From the NCBI RefSeq assembly GCF_040183065.1, contig NC_091130.1, positions 26,454,359 through 26,518,358 of the forward strand: a DNA stretch of 64,000 nt, given 5' to 3'. A program made the translations under genes and the position numbers. This stretch comes from Periplaneta americana. Its lineage: Eukaryota > Arthropoda > Insecta > Blattodea > Blattidae. Below, piece after piece: positions 11,290 through 22,205 of this stretch (position 1 is the stretch's first letter; the number at the start of each line of letters is the position of its first letter). The notes under the pieces are model-generated. The model was not told where the DNA came from, searched no databases, and saw nothing but the letters and a program-made list of their open reading frames with translations.

Positions 11290-11600
11290 ATTAGAATCTT
11301 CTTACCACCTCCGTAATGACCAAGGGGCCGAGGCCCTCGGTGCGGTTGTGAATTAATCGCGGGGCGGAGCACTCTAGAGTGTTGTGACAAATGTCGCTGT
11401 CGGGATTAGAATTCTTTATCAATCTGGAGAACGAGTGTCGGGGGATTAATCGTAGTCCCGACCACCAACCAGGATTCCGTGTGACCGGGCAGTCTGCAAA
11501 TTAATCTTCTGAAACTCTATCGACGCATGCGCAGTATTCTCACGGATTCGCGCGGCCAGGCCCTGGAGTTCCGGGTCCCTTCACCTACTGCCCTTACTAC
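11290..11600. promoter_or_regulatory. GC-rich, CpG-containing island
   Basis: Contrasts with AT-rich flanks: CpG-containing words such as CGCGGGGCGGAGC, GACGCATGCGCAG and TTCGCGCGGCCAGG. On the minus strand a GGAGGTG then GTAAGA donor-like site sits at about 11293. A promoter with a 5' non-coding exon on the minus strand is possible. No open frame or family supports it. Confidence 0.25.
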
Positions 11601-11771
11601 TCCAACCTATTACACAACAACGCGAAAAATCTAAAGACGGCAGTGCCAACTTCGTGTAAGACCAGCCATTGTCTAGATGCCCTATATCAGTGATTTTTAA
11701 CCTTTCGACATTCGCGGACCGGTAAAAGTCTGGCAAAAATGTTGGAGTCCAGCAAAACAGAAAAACACATG

Positions 11772-12670
11772 CTTACTTACTGGCTTTTAAGGAACCCGAG
11801 GTTCATTGCCGCCCTCACATAAGCCCGCCAGCGGTCCCTATCCAGAGCAAGATCAATCCAGTCTCTATCATCATATCCCATCTCCCTCAAATCCATTTTA
11901 ATATTATCTTCCCATCTACGTCTCGGCCTTCCTAAAGGTCTTTTTCCCTCCGGCCTCCCAACTAACACTCTACATGCATTTCTGGATTCGCCCATACGTG
12001 CTACATGCCTTGCCCATCTCAATCGTCTGGATTTAATGTTCCTCATTATGTCAGGTGAAGAATACAATGCGTGCAGTTCTGTTTTGTGTAACTTTCTCCA
12101 TTCTACAGTAACTTCATCTCTCTTAGCCCCAAATATTTTCCTAAGCACCTTATTCTCAAACACCCTTAACCTATGTTCCTCTCTCAAAGTGACAGTCCAA
12201 GTTTCACAACCATAAAGAACAACCGGTAATATAACTGTTTTATAAATTCTAACTTTCAGATTTTTTGACAGCATACTGCATGATAAAAGCTTCTCAACCG
12301 AATAATAACAGGCATTTCCCATATTTATTCTGTATTTAATTTCTTCCCGAGTATCATTTATATTTGTTACTGTTGCTCCAAGATATTTCAATTTCTCCAC
12401 TTCTTCAAAAGATAAATTTCTAATTTTTATATTTCCATTTAGTACAATATTCTCGTCACGAGACATAATAATATACTTTGTCTTTTCGGGATTTACTTCC
12501 AAACCTATCTCTTTACTTGCTTCCAGTAAAATTCCCGTGTTTTCCCTAATCGTTTGTGGATTTTATCCTAACATATTCACGTCATCCGCATAGACAAGCA
12601 GCTGATGTAACGCGTTCAATTCCAAACCCTCTCTGTTATCATGGACTTTCCTAATGGCATATTCTAGAGA
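11772..12670 (-). mobile_element. LINE-A copy, 5'-truncated, with target-site duplication
   Basis: Longest LINE-A copy here. The minus-strand frame 12502-11777 (241 codons) carries EVNPEKTKYIIMSRDEN, KYLGATVTNINDTREE, VLYGCETWT, NIKSRRLRWARHVARMGES and GRPRRRWEDNIKMDLREM, the C-terminal half of a non-LTR reverse transcriptase. Just upstream the catalytic segment reads [10 protein letters not shown], then an in-frame stop at about 12566, then NPQTIREN. The active-site motif is therefore intact, but the copy is a pseudogene. Imperfect 13-bp direct repeats flank it: AGAAAAACACATG at 11759-11771 and AGAAAAACACACG at 12673-12685. It is truncated upstream of the YADD region. Clade resembles RTE-like elements; I am not certain. 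Confidence 0.85.
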
Positions 12671-12754
12671 AAAGAAAAACACACGCTATTTTTTAAAATA
12701 TTACAAGTTAAATATTTGTTCTTCATCTTCCCTTCAACTATTAGGCCATATGGC

Positions 12755-12885
12755 CTGTTACGATCTCACAGTTGAATTTTCAATCCAGCGCTTCTTTGGA
12801 CGACCGAGAGATCTCTTCCCGTTTGGACGACAGTGGAGCATGACTTCTGGGATTCTACAGAGTAGCGCACGAAATGCCATACAAT
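12755..12885 (-). mobile_element. LINE 3' fragment of a different family
   Basis: The minus-strand frame ends with the peptide RIPEVMLHCRPNGKRSLGRP then KKRWIENST. This is the GRPxKRW-type C-terminus common to several non-LTR reverse transcriptases but clearly different from LINE-A. Only about 40 codons remain. Confidence 0.5.
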
Positions 12886-12887
12886 TT

Positions 12888-13088
12888 AGAGTTGCGCTCG
12901 GGCGCGCGTTCGATTGCCGCTTGATCTGATTACCCGGTTGAGTTTTTTTCGAGGTTTTCCCTAACCGTAAGGCAAATGTCAGGTAATCTATAGCGAATCT
13001 TCGGCCTCGTCTCGCCAAATATCTCGCTATCATCAATCCCATCAACGCTAATAATAGTTGATACAGCGTCGTTAAATAATCCAGTAAA
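12888..13088 (+). mobile_element. SINE-A copy, 5'-truncated
   Basis: Begins inside the tRNA-like head (GCGCGTTCGATTGCCGCTTG, B-box region). It continues with the SINE-A body: GATTACCCGGTTGAG, CGAGGTTTTCCC, TCGGCCTCGTCTCGCC and GATACAGCGTCGTTAAATAA. The A-box half is missing. Confidence 0.75.
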
Positions 13089-13179
13089 AGAAAAAACAAA
13101 GATATAAAGTAAAGGGGGATCGGCGTTTCTATGAAATTGCTAAAAAAAAATTCTCGAAGGCGATATTTAGCCATACTCC

Positions 13180-14000
13180 CTGTTCATTTATCATCTACTT
13201 CAACCAATAATCTGCAAGGCGTCGGCAAGAAACTGTCTTGAAGCTTTTGGATACGACGATTAATGGAAGGAATATTTTAATGCGTTATATGTCAGCCAAT
13301 CACGGCCCTCCCCGAAAGGATCACACGTCGATACCAATGTTAACGTATTCATACCGACCAATTATAACTTGAAATATTATTGCTACAAAGACTTTCCGAT
13401 TCTCCGTATTTGGGAATCCACAAATGGGATACTTCAAAAAAGGTTTCAACTCAATTATCATTGCATTCAGGTACTGGATAACCGGACATATGTAATGGAG
13501 CCAATTCGCAAATAGGATGTGCATTTTATTAAGTTGCAATTTATTTAACAGTGACCTTAAAATTCTTATCCTTATCCTTCCACATCTAAGACGTCTCCAA
13601 CATTTTGTGGTTGCTTCAAATGTTTGCCGTGGGATAGCCTATACCACTATTTCCCTTATTTGGAGAAATCGCAAGACCTATGCAAGGAGATAGTGAAGCC
13701 TGCAAATTTGACTTTGAAATACTCAATTTTAATACTACGGTATTAGAAAAACAACCAACAGTTGTACAAAATAATAACTTTTAGCAACAATGAAGAACTA
13801 TAACCTCGTTTGGAATACTCCAACAGACTGACTTACACGCCAAATTTCCAAGAGAAAATAAAGCAGATGATTTGTATAATAATTGTATAATTTAACTTGT
13901 GTGTTCATCTGGGGAACAAAATTCTATCCGCACAAAAAAATGAATTATCCCCCTTTACCCGAACACCACACAATACCCTTGACAATAATACTTACTTCTG
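13180..14000. other. No feature recognised
   Basis: AT-rich, with no convincing coding frame, terminal repeats or tRNA-like head. Confidence 0.4.
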
Positions 14001-14007
14001 AAACAAG

Positions 14008-14106
14008 TTCGTAAAGGTTGTCTTTTTGGCACGAGTGTAAAGTCTGTAGAACGAGGCGAAGCCTAGTTTTACAAATACACGAGCGCCAAAAAGTTAACTT
14101 TACGAA
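14008..14106. repeat. Imperfect palindrome (hairpin)
   Basis: Arms TTCGTAAAG...TTTTTGGC and GCCAAAAAGTTAACTTTACGAA. The middle reads GTAAAGTCTGTAGAACGAGG then CGAAGCCTAGTTTTAC, itself partly palindromic. Same architecture as the palindromes at 4.1, 17.5, 41.5, 47.4 and 49.4 kb, but different sequence. Confidence 0.75.
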
Positions 14107-14512
14107 TGTGTGTCATACAAAGTTTTTTCTACGATAACACAAATTTATATTAAATAAATATTTCAACTTGGAGAGGTTATAGAATCATGTCATGGTCGTC
14201 TAAACTCAGAATCATTAAGAAGTAAGTTTCCATGGAATGACAGCCTGTTTCATTAATGTTCACGATTTCATGGCCGTCTAAACTTACCATATAATCAAAG
14301 CGGTTAGAAACAATTGAATGATAAGTCTTGTTACAATGAGTACTACATGTAACTTCAGAATAATGACTAAAATGTAGATATGAATGTTAAATTTGTTACT
14401 TATTTGTGTTACGTGTAATATTTAAGTAATGAAAGATCGAGGTAATTCATTAATTTCTTACTGAATGAAGTTTGTACTTTGAATATTAGGCCTACATGGT
14501 ATATGGTATGTA

Positions 14513-14897
14513 CAGTAGTGGCAAAAAAACCGGACCGACGGAATAATCAAAGTTCCCGAAATGAGCCACTGCGCATGCCACGCCCGCATTCACAAGATAG
14601 CGAGTAATCTATTGAAATTGTTGTAGTTTCGACTGCTGACGTAGCCATTTCAAAACCCATTAGAAAATAAGCTGGTAAAATTCATGTTTTGGAAATAATA
14701 AGTTAATTAAGTAGTAAAATATCGCTGCAATCGAAAAGTATTGGGAATAAATTTGAATAAGGTACCAAAAAAAGTTTCCTTTCCAGACAGGATTCGAACC
14801 ACGATAATCTTAGTTACCAGTCTATCGTGCTGTCACTGTGAACAAGGCTCTGAAATCAGCTACAGGGGTCGGTCCGGTTTTTTTTTTGCCACTACTG
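14513..14897. mobile_element. Tc1/mariner-type MITE enclosing a tRNA-like segment
   Basis: Left end CAGTAGTGGCAAAAAAACCG and right end CGGTTTTTTTTTTGCCACTACTG are inverted repeats, extending inward through GACCGAC. Each end abuts TA (14511-14512 and 14898-14899), the target duplication of the Tc1/mariner group. No transposase remains. A minus-strand segment at about 14775-14850 carries a B-box-like GGTTCGAATCC and resembles the 3' half of a tRNA or SINE head. Confidence 0.8.
14775..14850 (-). other. tRNA-like segment inside the MITE
   Basis: Minus strand reads GATAGACTGGTAACTAAGA, then TATCGTGGTTCGAATCCTG. It has a good B-box and a plausible T-arm. I could not fold a complete acceptor stem, so I do not call a tRNA gene. 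It is probably a SINE head or tRNA pseudogene captured by the element. Confidence 0.4.
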
Positions 14898-14926
14898 TAC
14901 ATTGAATATTACATTCTCTTTGGCAG

Positions 14927-15050
14927 TGCGTAAAATGAATAGCAGTGTCGAAAGTGGTTACTTACTTTTTTACGCATTAGTGTTTTAAAGGTTCACTTTA
15001 GGCACTGGTAACAGTGGGTAAAATGCAACTTTACTCACTGTCGTAGAAAA
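14927..15050. repeat. Pair of small palindromes beside the MITE
   Basis: TGCGTAAAA...TTTTTTACGCA (about 14927-14975) and ACAGTGGGTAAA...TTTACTCACTGT (about 15009-15046). The outer end GTCGTAGAAAAAGTC at 15045 is inverted relative to AAAGTTTTTTCTACGATAAC at 14120, which suggests that 14120-15056 is one inverted-repeat element with the MITE inside it. Confidence 0.5.
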
Positions 15051-15056
15051 AGTCTT

Positions 15057-15949
15057 TCGTATTCTTCCAAATCACATATATAACAGATTGCTCATCTCTA
15101 TGATAAAATCGGTAGCACTTTGAAGAGAACAACCGCCAGGATCGCCACTCGTCCGCCGTAATCGAACACGGGATGGCAGTACAGTCGAATAGCGCCAAAT
15201 TCTTTAAGTTTTAAGACCTTAACTAATACTACTTAAGTTAAAAATAATTTATATATAAAATAATAGGGCAATAAATGTCCGGCAATTATATTGGCTGCTA
15301 ATCGTACTGCTAATGTTCCAGGTCGAATTATATTTCTGATTGTTTCAATACATACTATAAAATAATGATGAAATTAGTAATTTTTGTATTTGTTTTATTA
15401 AATATTTGTTAAAATTTTAAAAGGAACTGGGCAAGTAGTTGTTCTCTCATGTTTATCAAAAACATTAAAAGTCGAACATACCTAAACAAATTGAAATTCT
15501 ACACCCAAATTAAATCTTAATCCAACATCAAGGTCGCAATTCAAATGGAAGTTATGACGTGACTCCTTATGTAATAACTAGATAGCAGCATAGTAAACCT
15601 GACAAAAGTTGTTCCCGTCAAAGCTTATAAGGCCGAGCAAGCTGGGTATATATGATCTAGGGTATTCAAAAAATTGCTTGTTAATCTAGAAGAATTATCT
15701 GTCTAACCACTATACGGAATTCCATCACAAAATTAATTCAGGATAGCCCTATCTAGGAATTAAGTTTTGAATTTTACTAAATTTATACTAGCGAAAGGAG
15801 TACATACGCCTTTCACACCATAACTCTGTGGATGAATTAGACTTCAGGCTAGTTTGTATTTATTACAGCCGCCACAATTCGAGCCAATGGCGTATTCAGT
15901 GTCACGGAGCATATTAATCTATTCAGTTCCGTATTATCATATTAATGTC
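15057..15949. other. No feature recognised
   Basis: AT-rich, with no convincing coding frame or repeat structure. Confidence 0.4.
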
Positions 15950-16200
15950 AGACTCCAAATTTGGGAGTACTCTGACTTAAGTCGTTGTTGCAGACACGTG
16001 CCGCACTGATTCGCTTATTGAAGTCCGAGTCGCCTTCTGATTCATTGCGCTGATCACGCGATAAATCCCCAGCAAGACGACGCCCGGCGGTCCTCATCCG
16101 TCACCACGTGAGGCCTGACACGGATTCTGTCACATTCCTTCCGAATTGAAACAATAGAAGAGCGAGCCTCTGTCTTCATGGAGACCAGGCTACACATCCT
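15950..16200. promoter_or_regulatory. GC-rich island with two CACGTG sites
   Basis: An island of higher GC with CACGTG at 15995-16000 and 16105-16110, plus GACGACGCCCGGCGG and TGATCACGCGATAAATCC. It matches none of the repeat families seen elsewhere in the window. It could be a conserved regulatory segment; there is no positive evidence of function. Confidence 0.2.
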
Positions 16201-16979
16201 CGGGTACACGCACATTTCAATACGCACATACGCTCACACACATACACATTTGCACAACGCTCTCACACATACACATGTACAGTGAGAGACTTAATTGTTG
16301 AGAGGGCGAAAATGTTTCAAGATCTGTAGTGCGGATCATAAAAGGCTATAGTTTTAATTCCCTCACACCATAGATGGGTAACGTTGTTAATAAATACATA
16401 TCCCACAAATATTAGTCTACTAGTCTATATTCTTCGAGTTAATTTACATTTTTAGGTTATATATAAATAAATATTTTGGACACTTTTTCATGATTAAGCT
16501 CAAAAATCTATTTTTTTCCACGTATTGCTGACAGGTTAACATGCATGAAGCCAAACCGGCAAGCACCCATACGTTGTGAACCTCTTCTATGCTCTAGTAT
16601 TTCCAATATTACTATATTTTTTCTAGTAAGAAGCTGTTATAAAACGTAACGAAAGTAATCATCTACAGTACAAGAGATATCTATAAAATCTATATCAATA
16701 GTAAGATGTGTGAATGACGACTTAAAAGCTAAAATGTAACGACAAAAATTAATTTCTTTAATAAAATGAAATATGATTTTTAAGCCACACTTTTTATTCC
16801 AATATAGAGACAAGTATAATATATTTTATAACACGTTTAAAATGTCCTTTTGCTATTGTTTTGTTAATAACTGGTAGAAAATTCTAGACATGCAGAGATT
16901 CATAGAAATGCGTAAAATTACGTCCACGGACTTGTAAGGAATTTTAAAATCAGTGAATATAAAATGACGTATTACTTAC
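16201..16979. other. No gene recognised
   Basis: Contains a CA-rich stretch (about 16208-16275) and AT-rich sequence. No coding-like frame. Confidence 0.4.
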
Positions 16980-17028
16980 CACAGCAGAAAATCAGCTTTG
17001 CTCTTGTCCATTGGGGACTCACAGGTTG
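16980..17028 (-). other. Candidate 49-bp internal exon with strong splice signals
   Basis: On the minus strand a long T-rich tract ends in CTATTTCAG. This is followed by 49 bases starting CAACCTGTGAGTCCCCAATG and ending TTTTCTGCTGTG, then the consensus donor GTAAGTAAT. Both splice signals are near-optimal, which is rare in this window. Two of three frames are open; one reads ESPMDKSKADFLLW with an internal ATG, the other QPVSPQWTRAKLIFCC. The length is not a multiple of three, so it would shift phase. No family is recognisable in 16 codons. It is the best candidate for a host-gene exon here, on the minus strand. Confidence 0.45.
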
Positions 17029-17503
17029 CTGAAATAGAAAAAAAAATATATATTTTTTTTCGACAGTCGTTTCATAATCACGACTTTTCGCTTCTCATTT
17101 TAGTATCGAAAAGTCATTGATTTCCGCATCCATAAATTAGCGTGTTCAAAAGTAAATTTCCGACCCTAAAAGTACTTTTAAGCTAAGCTAATTAGAAGTA
17201 CTGGAAACATAAATTGGTTTTTGTGAGATCAATATATTCATCGTAGCTTCTGTTACATTTTCTATGTTGGAATTCACTTCCGAATCACTCATTTCCCTAA
17301 TTATATTTAGGCCTATCACTTTCGTTGTAATAATTGTATAATCCAAAATTACATGACGAGCAGAACCCTACTTAAACAATTTCCTAACAAGCAGCAAAAC
17401 GATCACCATAGCCTATTACATATCCGAAGGCGTGAAATAATCTCTTTCTATCGTCTTTAACATCAGAAGCTCGTCATTGCGAGAGACCGAATCAACAATA
17501 ATA
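17029..17503. other. No feature recognised
   Basis: AT-rich sequence. The run of A and T at 17038-17060 forms the pyrimidine tract of the candidate exon. Confidence 0.4.
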
Positions 17504-17631
17504 TTTTATGAAACACGTGCGAAACTAACGTTTTAAGCACTCGCCATGTTGTCCTCCTCCCCTTCGGGTCGATGAACAATCTTCACTTCTCGTGCTTAAA
17601 ACACTATCATTTCGCAACTTGTTGCATAAAT
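17504..17631. repeat. Imperfect palindrome (hairpin)
   Basis: Left arm TTTTATGAAACACGTGCGAAAC then CGTTTTAAGCACTCG. Right arm CTCGTGCTTAAAACACTATCATTTCGCAACTTGTTGCATAAAT. The centre contains CCCCTTCGGG. Same architecture as the other palindromes in this window. Confidence 0.75.
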
Positions 17632-17778
17632 AGCTGTTAACAATCTGTCCTATTTCAATTTTGTATTACAAGAAATGTTATACGTACGGCTCGTATATCT
17701 TTTGTGTTTTTTTATTTATAATCAAATTTTGGGACTCAATAGTAAAGGCATTATAATGTTATTCAACTTAACCATTGC

Positions 17779-17779
<1 letters not shown>

Positions 17780-17826
<47 letters not shown>
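17780..17826. repeat. (AAT)n microsatellite
   Basis: About fifteen AAT units. The isoleucine run in the overlapping short frame is produced by it and does not indicate a protein. Confidence 0.9.
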
Positions 17827-17828
<2 letters not shown>

Positions 17829-18033
17829 CGTTCTTTTCTTTCGGATTCATGATTATTTACCTGCAACATAGTAAAATGATAATTCTATTTTCAGTTGACA
17901 GGAAAATTCAGAAAATTTCGAAGTAGGCCTACGTTGCACGTACCAACAACCGTTTTTTGTAATTTTTATATGAATTACTTTAATTCTAACTCGTCTCAAG
18001 CTTTTCCATCAGCCTAGTGCAGTAATGGTCGAT

Positions 18034-18256
18034 GGCGTAGCTCACGCGGTAACGCATTTGCCTGCCGATTCCGAGCTGCGCTTGGGAATTGGTTCGATTC
18101 CCGCTTGAGCTGATTACCTGGTTGTATTTTTCCGAGGTTTTCTCCAATGTTAGGTAAAATATGGCGAAGCCTCGGCCTCATCTCGCTACCATCAATTCAA
18201 CCGACACTAAATAATCTAGTAGTTGGTACAACTTCGTTAAATAACCACCTAAAAAT
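18034..18256 (+). mobile_element. SINE-A, nearly full length
   Basis: tRNA-like head GGCGTAGCTCACGCGGTAAC (A-box region) and GGTTCGATTCCC (B-box). The body follows with GCTGATTACCTGGTTG, CGAGGTTTTCTCC, CGGCCTCATCTCGCTACC and the tail ACTTCGTTAAATAACC. The most complete SINE-A here besides the copy at 54.1-54.4 kb. Confidence 0.85.
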
Positions 18257-18279
18257 TACAGTATTGTATATTCAGTTGC

Positions 18280-18538
18280 AGTTCACACCTGTGGACTAAC
18301 GGTTAGAGCATCTAGCGAAACCAGGTGGCCCGGGTTCGATTCCCGGTCGGGGCAAGTTACTTGGTTAAGGTTTTTTCTGGGATTTTCCCTCAACCCAATA
18401 TGAGCAAATGCTCGGTAACTTTCGGTGCTGGACCCCGGACTCATTTCATCGGTATTATCACTTTCATCTCATTCAGACGCTAACTAACCTAAGATGTTGA
18501 TAAAGCGTCGTATAATAACCGAATAAAATAAAAATAAA
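18280..18538 (+). mobile_element. SINE-B with perfect 12-bp target-site duplication
   Basis: tRNA-like head CACACCTGTGGACTAACGGT with the B-box GGGTTCGATTCCC. The body has GAGCAAATGCTCGGTAACTT and GGACCCCGGACTCATTTCATC, and the tail has GATAAAGCGTCGTATAATAACC. Flanked by ATATTCAGTTGC at 18268-18279 and at 18539-18550. The perfect duplication points to a comparatively recent LINE-mediated insertion. Confidence 0.92.
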
Positions 18539-18673
18539 ATATTCAGTTGCGTTGCAATTTTGATCTTTGTTCTGGGCACTAGTCCATCTAATTTTCCCTG
18601 TTGGCAGTTCCTGGGCCTTCCTATGGATTGTAGTAGTTTGAGATCTTTCTCGGTATTATTTTATTGTAATTAC

Positions 18674-19645
18674 TAGCCGTACCCGTGCGCTCCGCTGCAC
18701 CCGTTAGAAATAAATGCAAAGTAATAACATAATTAAAATAAGACATTTGATCCAGGGAACATTCGTGTTTGAGAGAAGGATAAATCGTTTATTATGTTAC
18801 TTAATTTAAATTGTATTTAAAAAATTAAAATGCGATCATTTTGATCCAGAGACCACTCATTTGGTCTTAAAAATTATTTTAGGAAATACAGGAAACGAAT
18901 GCCTATCAAGTTTTCTGTGCATAAGAAGCTATTTTAATCCTACCTGTCCTCGATTCAGTCAGAAATTACTGTAATAACATTATAGCATTATGTCCATCTA
19001 CAGAGACTATACTGTCCAATGGTGAATGAATAATTAATTATACAAATCGGTTAATTTTGCTTCCGATATTACTTCATAGAAATACAGAAACATTCTCTGT
19101 AGGCTGTGTTTCATAGCTTTCGATTGTTGCTGTCCAAGGCCCCTTATAGACGAAGTCATTTTTTTTATGTCATTACACCACCTTAGATGGCGTTGTTATT
19201 GTAATTTTGAAACTCGTTTATCTCATTAAATATCAGTTCTATCAAAATTTTGCATGGAATAAAACTTATCGGAAATTATTTTTAAAGGAACTTTTGTTAT
19301 CTAGTATTTTTCATGAAAATTAATAATAAGGGAGATATTTCGATTTATTTAATTCAAGCCCCCTTATAACCCCCCCTTTTAAATAAAATATTTTGAATGC
19401 CATATAGCCTAAATTCTAAGTTACAACGAACTTAATTTACATTACAATTTTCATATAAATCGGTTCAGCCATTATCGCGTGAAAAGGTAACAAACATCAA
19501 GACAGACACATACATACAAACAAAAATTTCAGAAAAGCGATTTTCGGTTTCAGAGCGGTTAATTATATATGTTAGGACCAATTATTTTTGGAAAATCGAA
19601 AATTACCAGAAAAATTTCGGCTACAGATTTATTATTAGTATAGAT
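18674..19645 (+). mobile_element. Interspersed repeat, probably an RTE-like LINE or SINE relic
   Basis: Begins ACTAGCCGTACCCGTGCGCT then CCGCTGCACCCG and ends TTATTATTAGTATAGATG. Near the end it has CGGTTCAGCCATTATCGCGTG and ACAGACACATACATACAAAC. I recall this arrangement as a widespread insect retroelement signature. No coding frame survives. Family assignment is from memory. Confidence 0.5.
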
Positions 19646-20596
19646 GATCTTTCTTTTATACCATAACTACATTTTCTCTTTGTGAATTAAATTCAATTGA
19701 CAATTCTTCATTTAGTTTTTGACATTTACACTCTTTTCATAATTTTTCTTTTTTCCTCCCTTTTCTTCATTTTTGGCAGTGCAATATTTTTTATGGCTTA
19801 TCATTAGGGAGCGAATCTGGGGTGGTGGAGGGATCTTCTGGTCTACGGACCTAAGTTTGTTCACCTCCAATCCAACCTTTACAACCACATTCATACACGT
19901 TGCTAGAAGCACGTCTTCCAAAATCATACAACAATATTATCATTGTTCATGCTTTCAAACTTAAGACAATAGACAGTAGGATAAATTAAGGTGCCATTTT
20001 GAACAATGGACGATCGGAGAACCATTTTAAGTGCGATCCACATCTTCAGACATCGGTCGGATCTGCCCACGGAGGTAGTGAGATGTCAGTTCAGGAATGT
20101 ACACCTGCTGTCATCTCGTGGCGGGCGCAATGAACTATAATCTGGATGACTTCCATTCACAGCGAGCCTTAACGAGCGAGAGACGTTTTACTGCTCAGTA
20201 AACTGATATTGGAAAAGTAAACCCACTCTATATCTTGTTTAGGACTCCGGATTCGCTTGGAAACGTGCCAGTTTAGAAACACTGATGTATAGGAAGCATT
20301 AATTTCTGTTACAACTTCTGAGTGTGCAAGAGAAAGTGTTTCAATGCAATTTTTTATGATTTGTATAAATTCCTAACTCTATCTTCGAAACACGCATTTT
20401 TGTAACGGCATCTTATGTGTTATAAGGAATTTCTGCAGTGCAGTTAAAACTTTGCATGATTTTACCAACATTATACCACCACCACCACCATAATCATCAT
20501 CATTTTCATCGATCAAGAATTAAATAATTTGGTTCGTACTAATCGCATGCTTTATCTAGTCATGCTGTTCCTTCCATCTTACTCTGGGGCGATCCT
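19646..20596. other. No gene recognised
   Basis: No convincing coding frame. Bases 19990-20200 are more GC-balanced (CATCTCGTGGCGGGCGCAAT) and match no repeat seen elsewhere here. A short ACC run lies at about 20476-20490. Confidence 0.35.
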
Positions 20597-20610
20597 TAAT
20601 ATCTAAATTA

Positions 20611-20858
20611 GTCCACACCTGTGGAGTAACGGCTAGCGCGCCTGGCCGCGAAACCAGGTGGCCCGAGTTCGATTCCCGGTCTGGGAAAGTTACCTGGTTG
20701 AGGTTTTTTCCGGGGTTTTCCCTCAACCCAATATGAGCAAATGCTGGGTAACTTTCGGTGCTGGACCCCGGACTCATTTCACCGGCATTATCACTTTGAC
20801 CGCATTCAGACGCTAAATAACCAAGTTGTTGATAAAGCGTCGTAAAATAACCTTCTAA
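20611..20858 (+). mobile_element. SINE-B with perfect 13-bp target-site duplication
   Basis: tRNA-like head CCACACCTGTGGAGTAACGG, B-box-like GAGTTCGATTCCC, and the same body as 18280-18538. Flanked by AATATCTAAATTA at 20598-20610 and 20859-20871. Its overlap with short open frames is fortuitous. Confidence 0.92.
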
Positions 20859-20944
20859 AATATCTAAATTAAGGTATTTTGTTTAAATTAAATTAAACTG
20901 AAATAAATAATTACTTAGACTAGAGTGTTTTGAAATGAAAGCCG

Positions 20945-21015
<71 letters not shown>

Positions 21016-21817
21016 TGATTTATACTGGCAGAATTAAGGCCATAGGGCCTTCTCTTACTCTCTACTAGGTCACAAAGTATACAAGCAGAGAAATTTAACA
21101 AAAAGTTAAAGAACAGAATACTAGAAATAAAATACAGATCTAAAGATTGGAAATATAATAAAAGCAACTCAGTTAGTACAAATAGTTAACAGGGAAAACG
21201 TAATGACGAATACAGCAAATAGAATGTAATGGAATAAAAAAAAAGAAATTCGAAATTTAAATAAAATCCACAATAAAAAGGATATGATAATGAATTCATT
21301 CGGTGATCAAGAGAACAAAAAAAAGGGAAAAGGATGAAATATAAATATATTTATTTTTTACAAAACTATCGCAGAGACAAGGGCTTATAATTGAAAGGAA
21401 TCTGAATTGAAAAAGTGCAATTTCAGTTTATTTTTTAAACTAGATAATGACCGACAGTCTCCGACATGTTGTGGTAGAAAGTTCCATAGATGAGCTGCAG
21501 AGACAGTCAAACATGAAGAATAGGAGGATGTTCTGTGTTTAGGAATGGAGAGTGTGATATGGTGTTGTGAGCGAGTGTCTATTTCGTGATATGAGGACAA
21601 ATGTTGAAAACGAGAAGCTAGGGTTAGAGTTCTGAAGAATATTGAAGAGTAAAGTGAGAGAGTGAATAGTTCTTCGCTCTTTGAGACGGACCCAGGACAG
21701 CATATTTAGTGAAGGTGTGATACGGTCAGATCTATGGACGTTGCAAATAAATCGAACACATGCATTATGAACACGCTGTAGTCTGTCTGTCAGTCTCATG
21801 TTAAGGTCAGTGTAGAG

Positions 21818-22166
21818 CAGCCGTGGCGAGAACGTGACTCGCGAGACATTGTGGCTCGCAGTGATAGCTGTGCATTTCGTTTGCTTCTAACCTCCACCAA
21901 TCCCCACCCTCTCACTCACTGGAGTCAAACTCCGTTCCATTTGTATTTGTCTCTGACCTGCGAGTGGCATATGTCTCTCTCGAAACCATGTACGAAAGTT
22001 ACAAGTAGGATGGGAGGACGCATTTTTTTGCTGTCAATATGATGAGAATATTAAATGTGTGATTTGTTCACAAGTATTACGAGGAAAACGGTTGTATAAC
22101 ATAAAACGGCATTATACTACATGTTACTGATGAAACATTAAAAGGTTAAGTGTTATTGTTGTTGTT

Positions 22167-22205
<39 letters not shown>

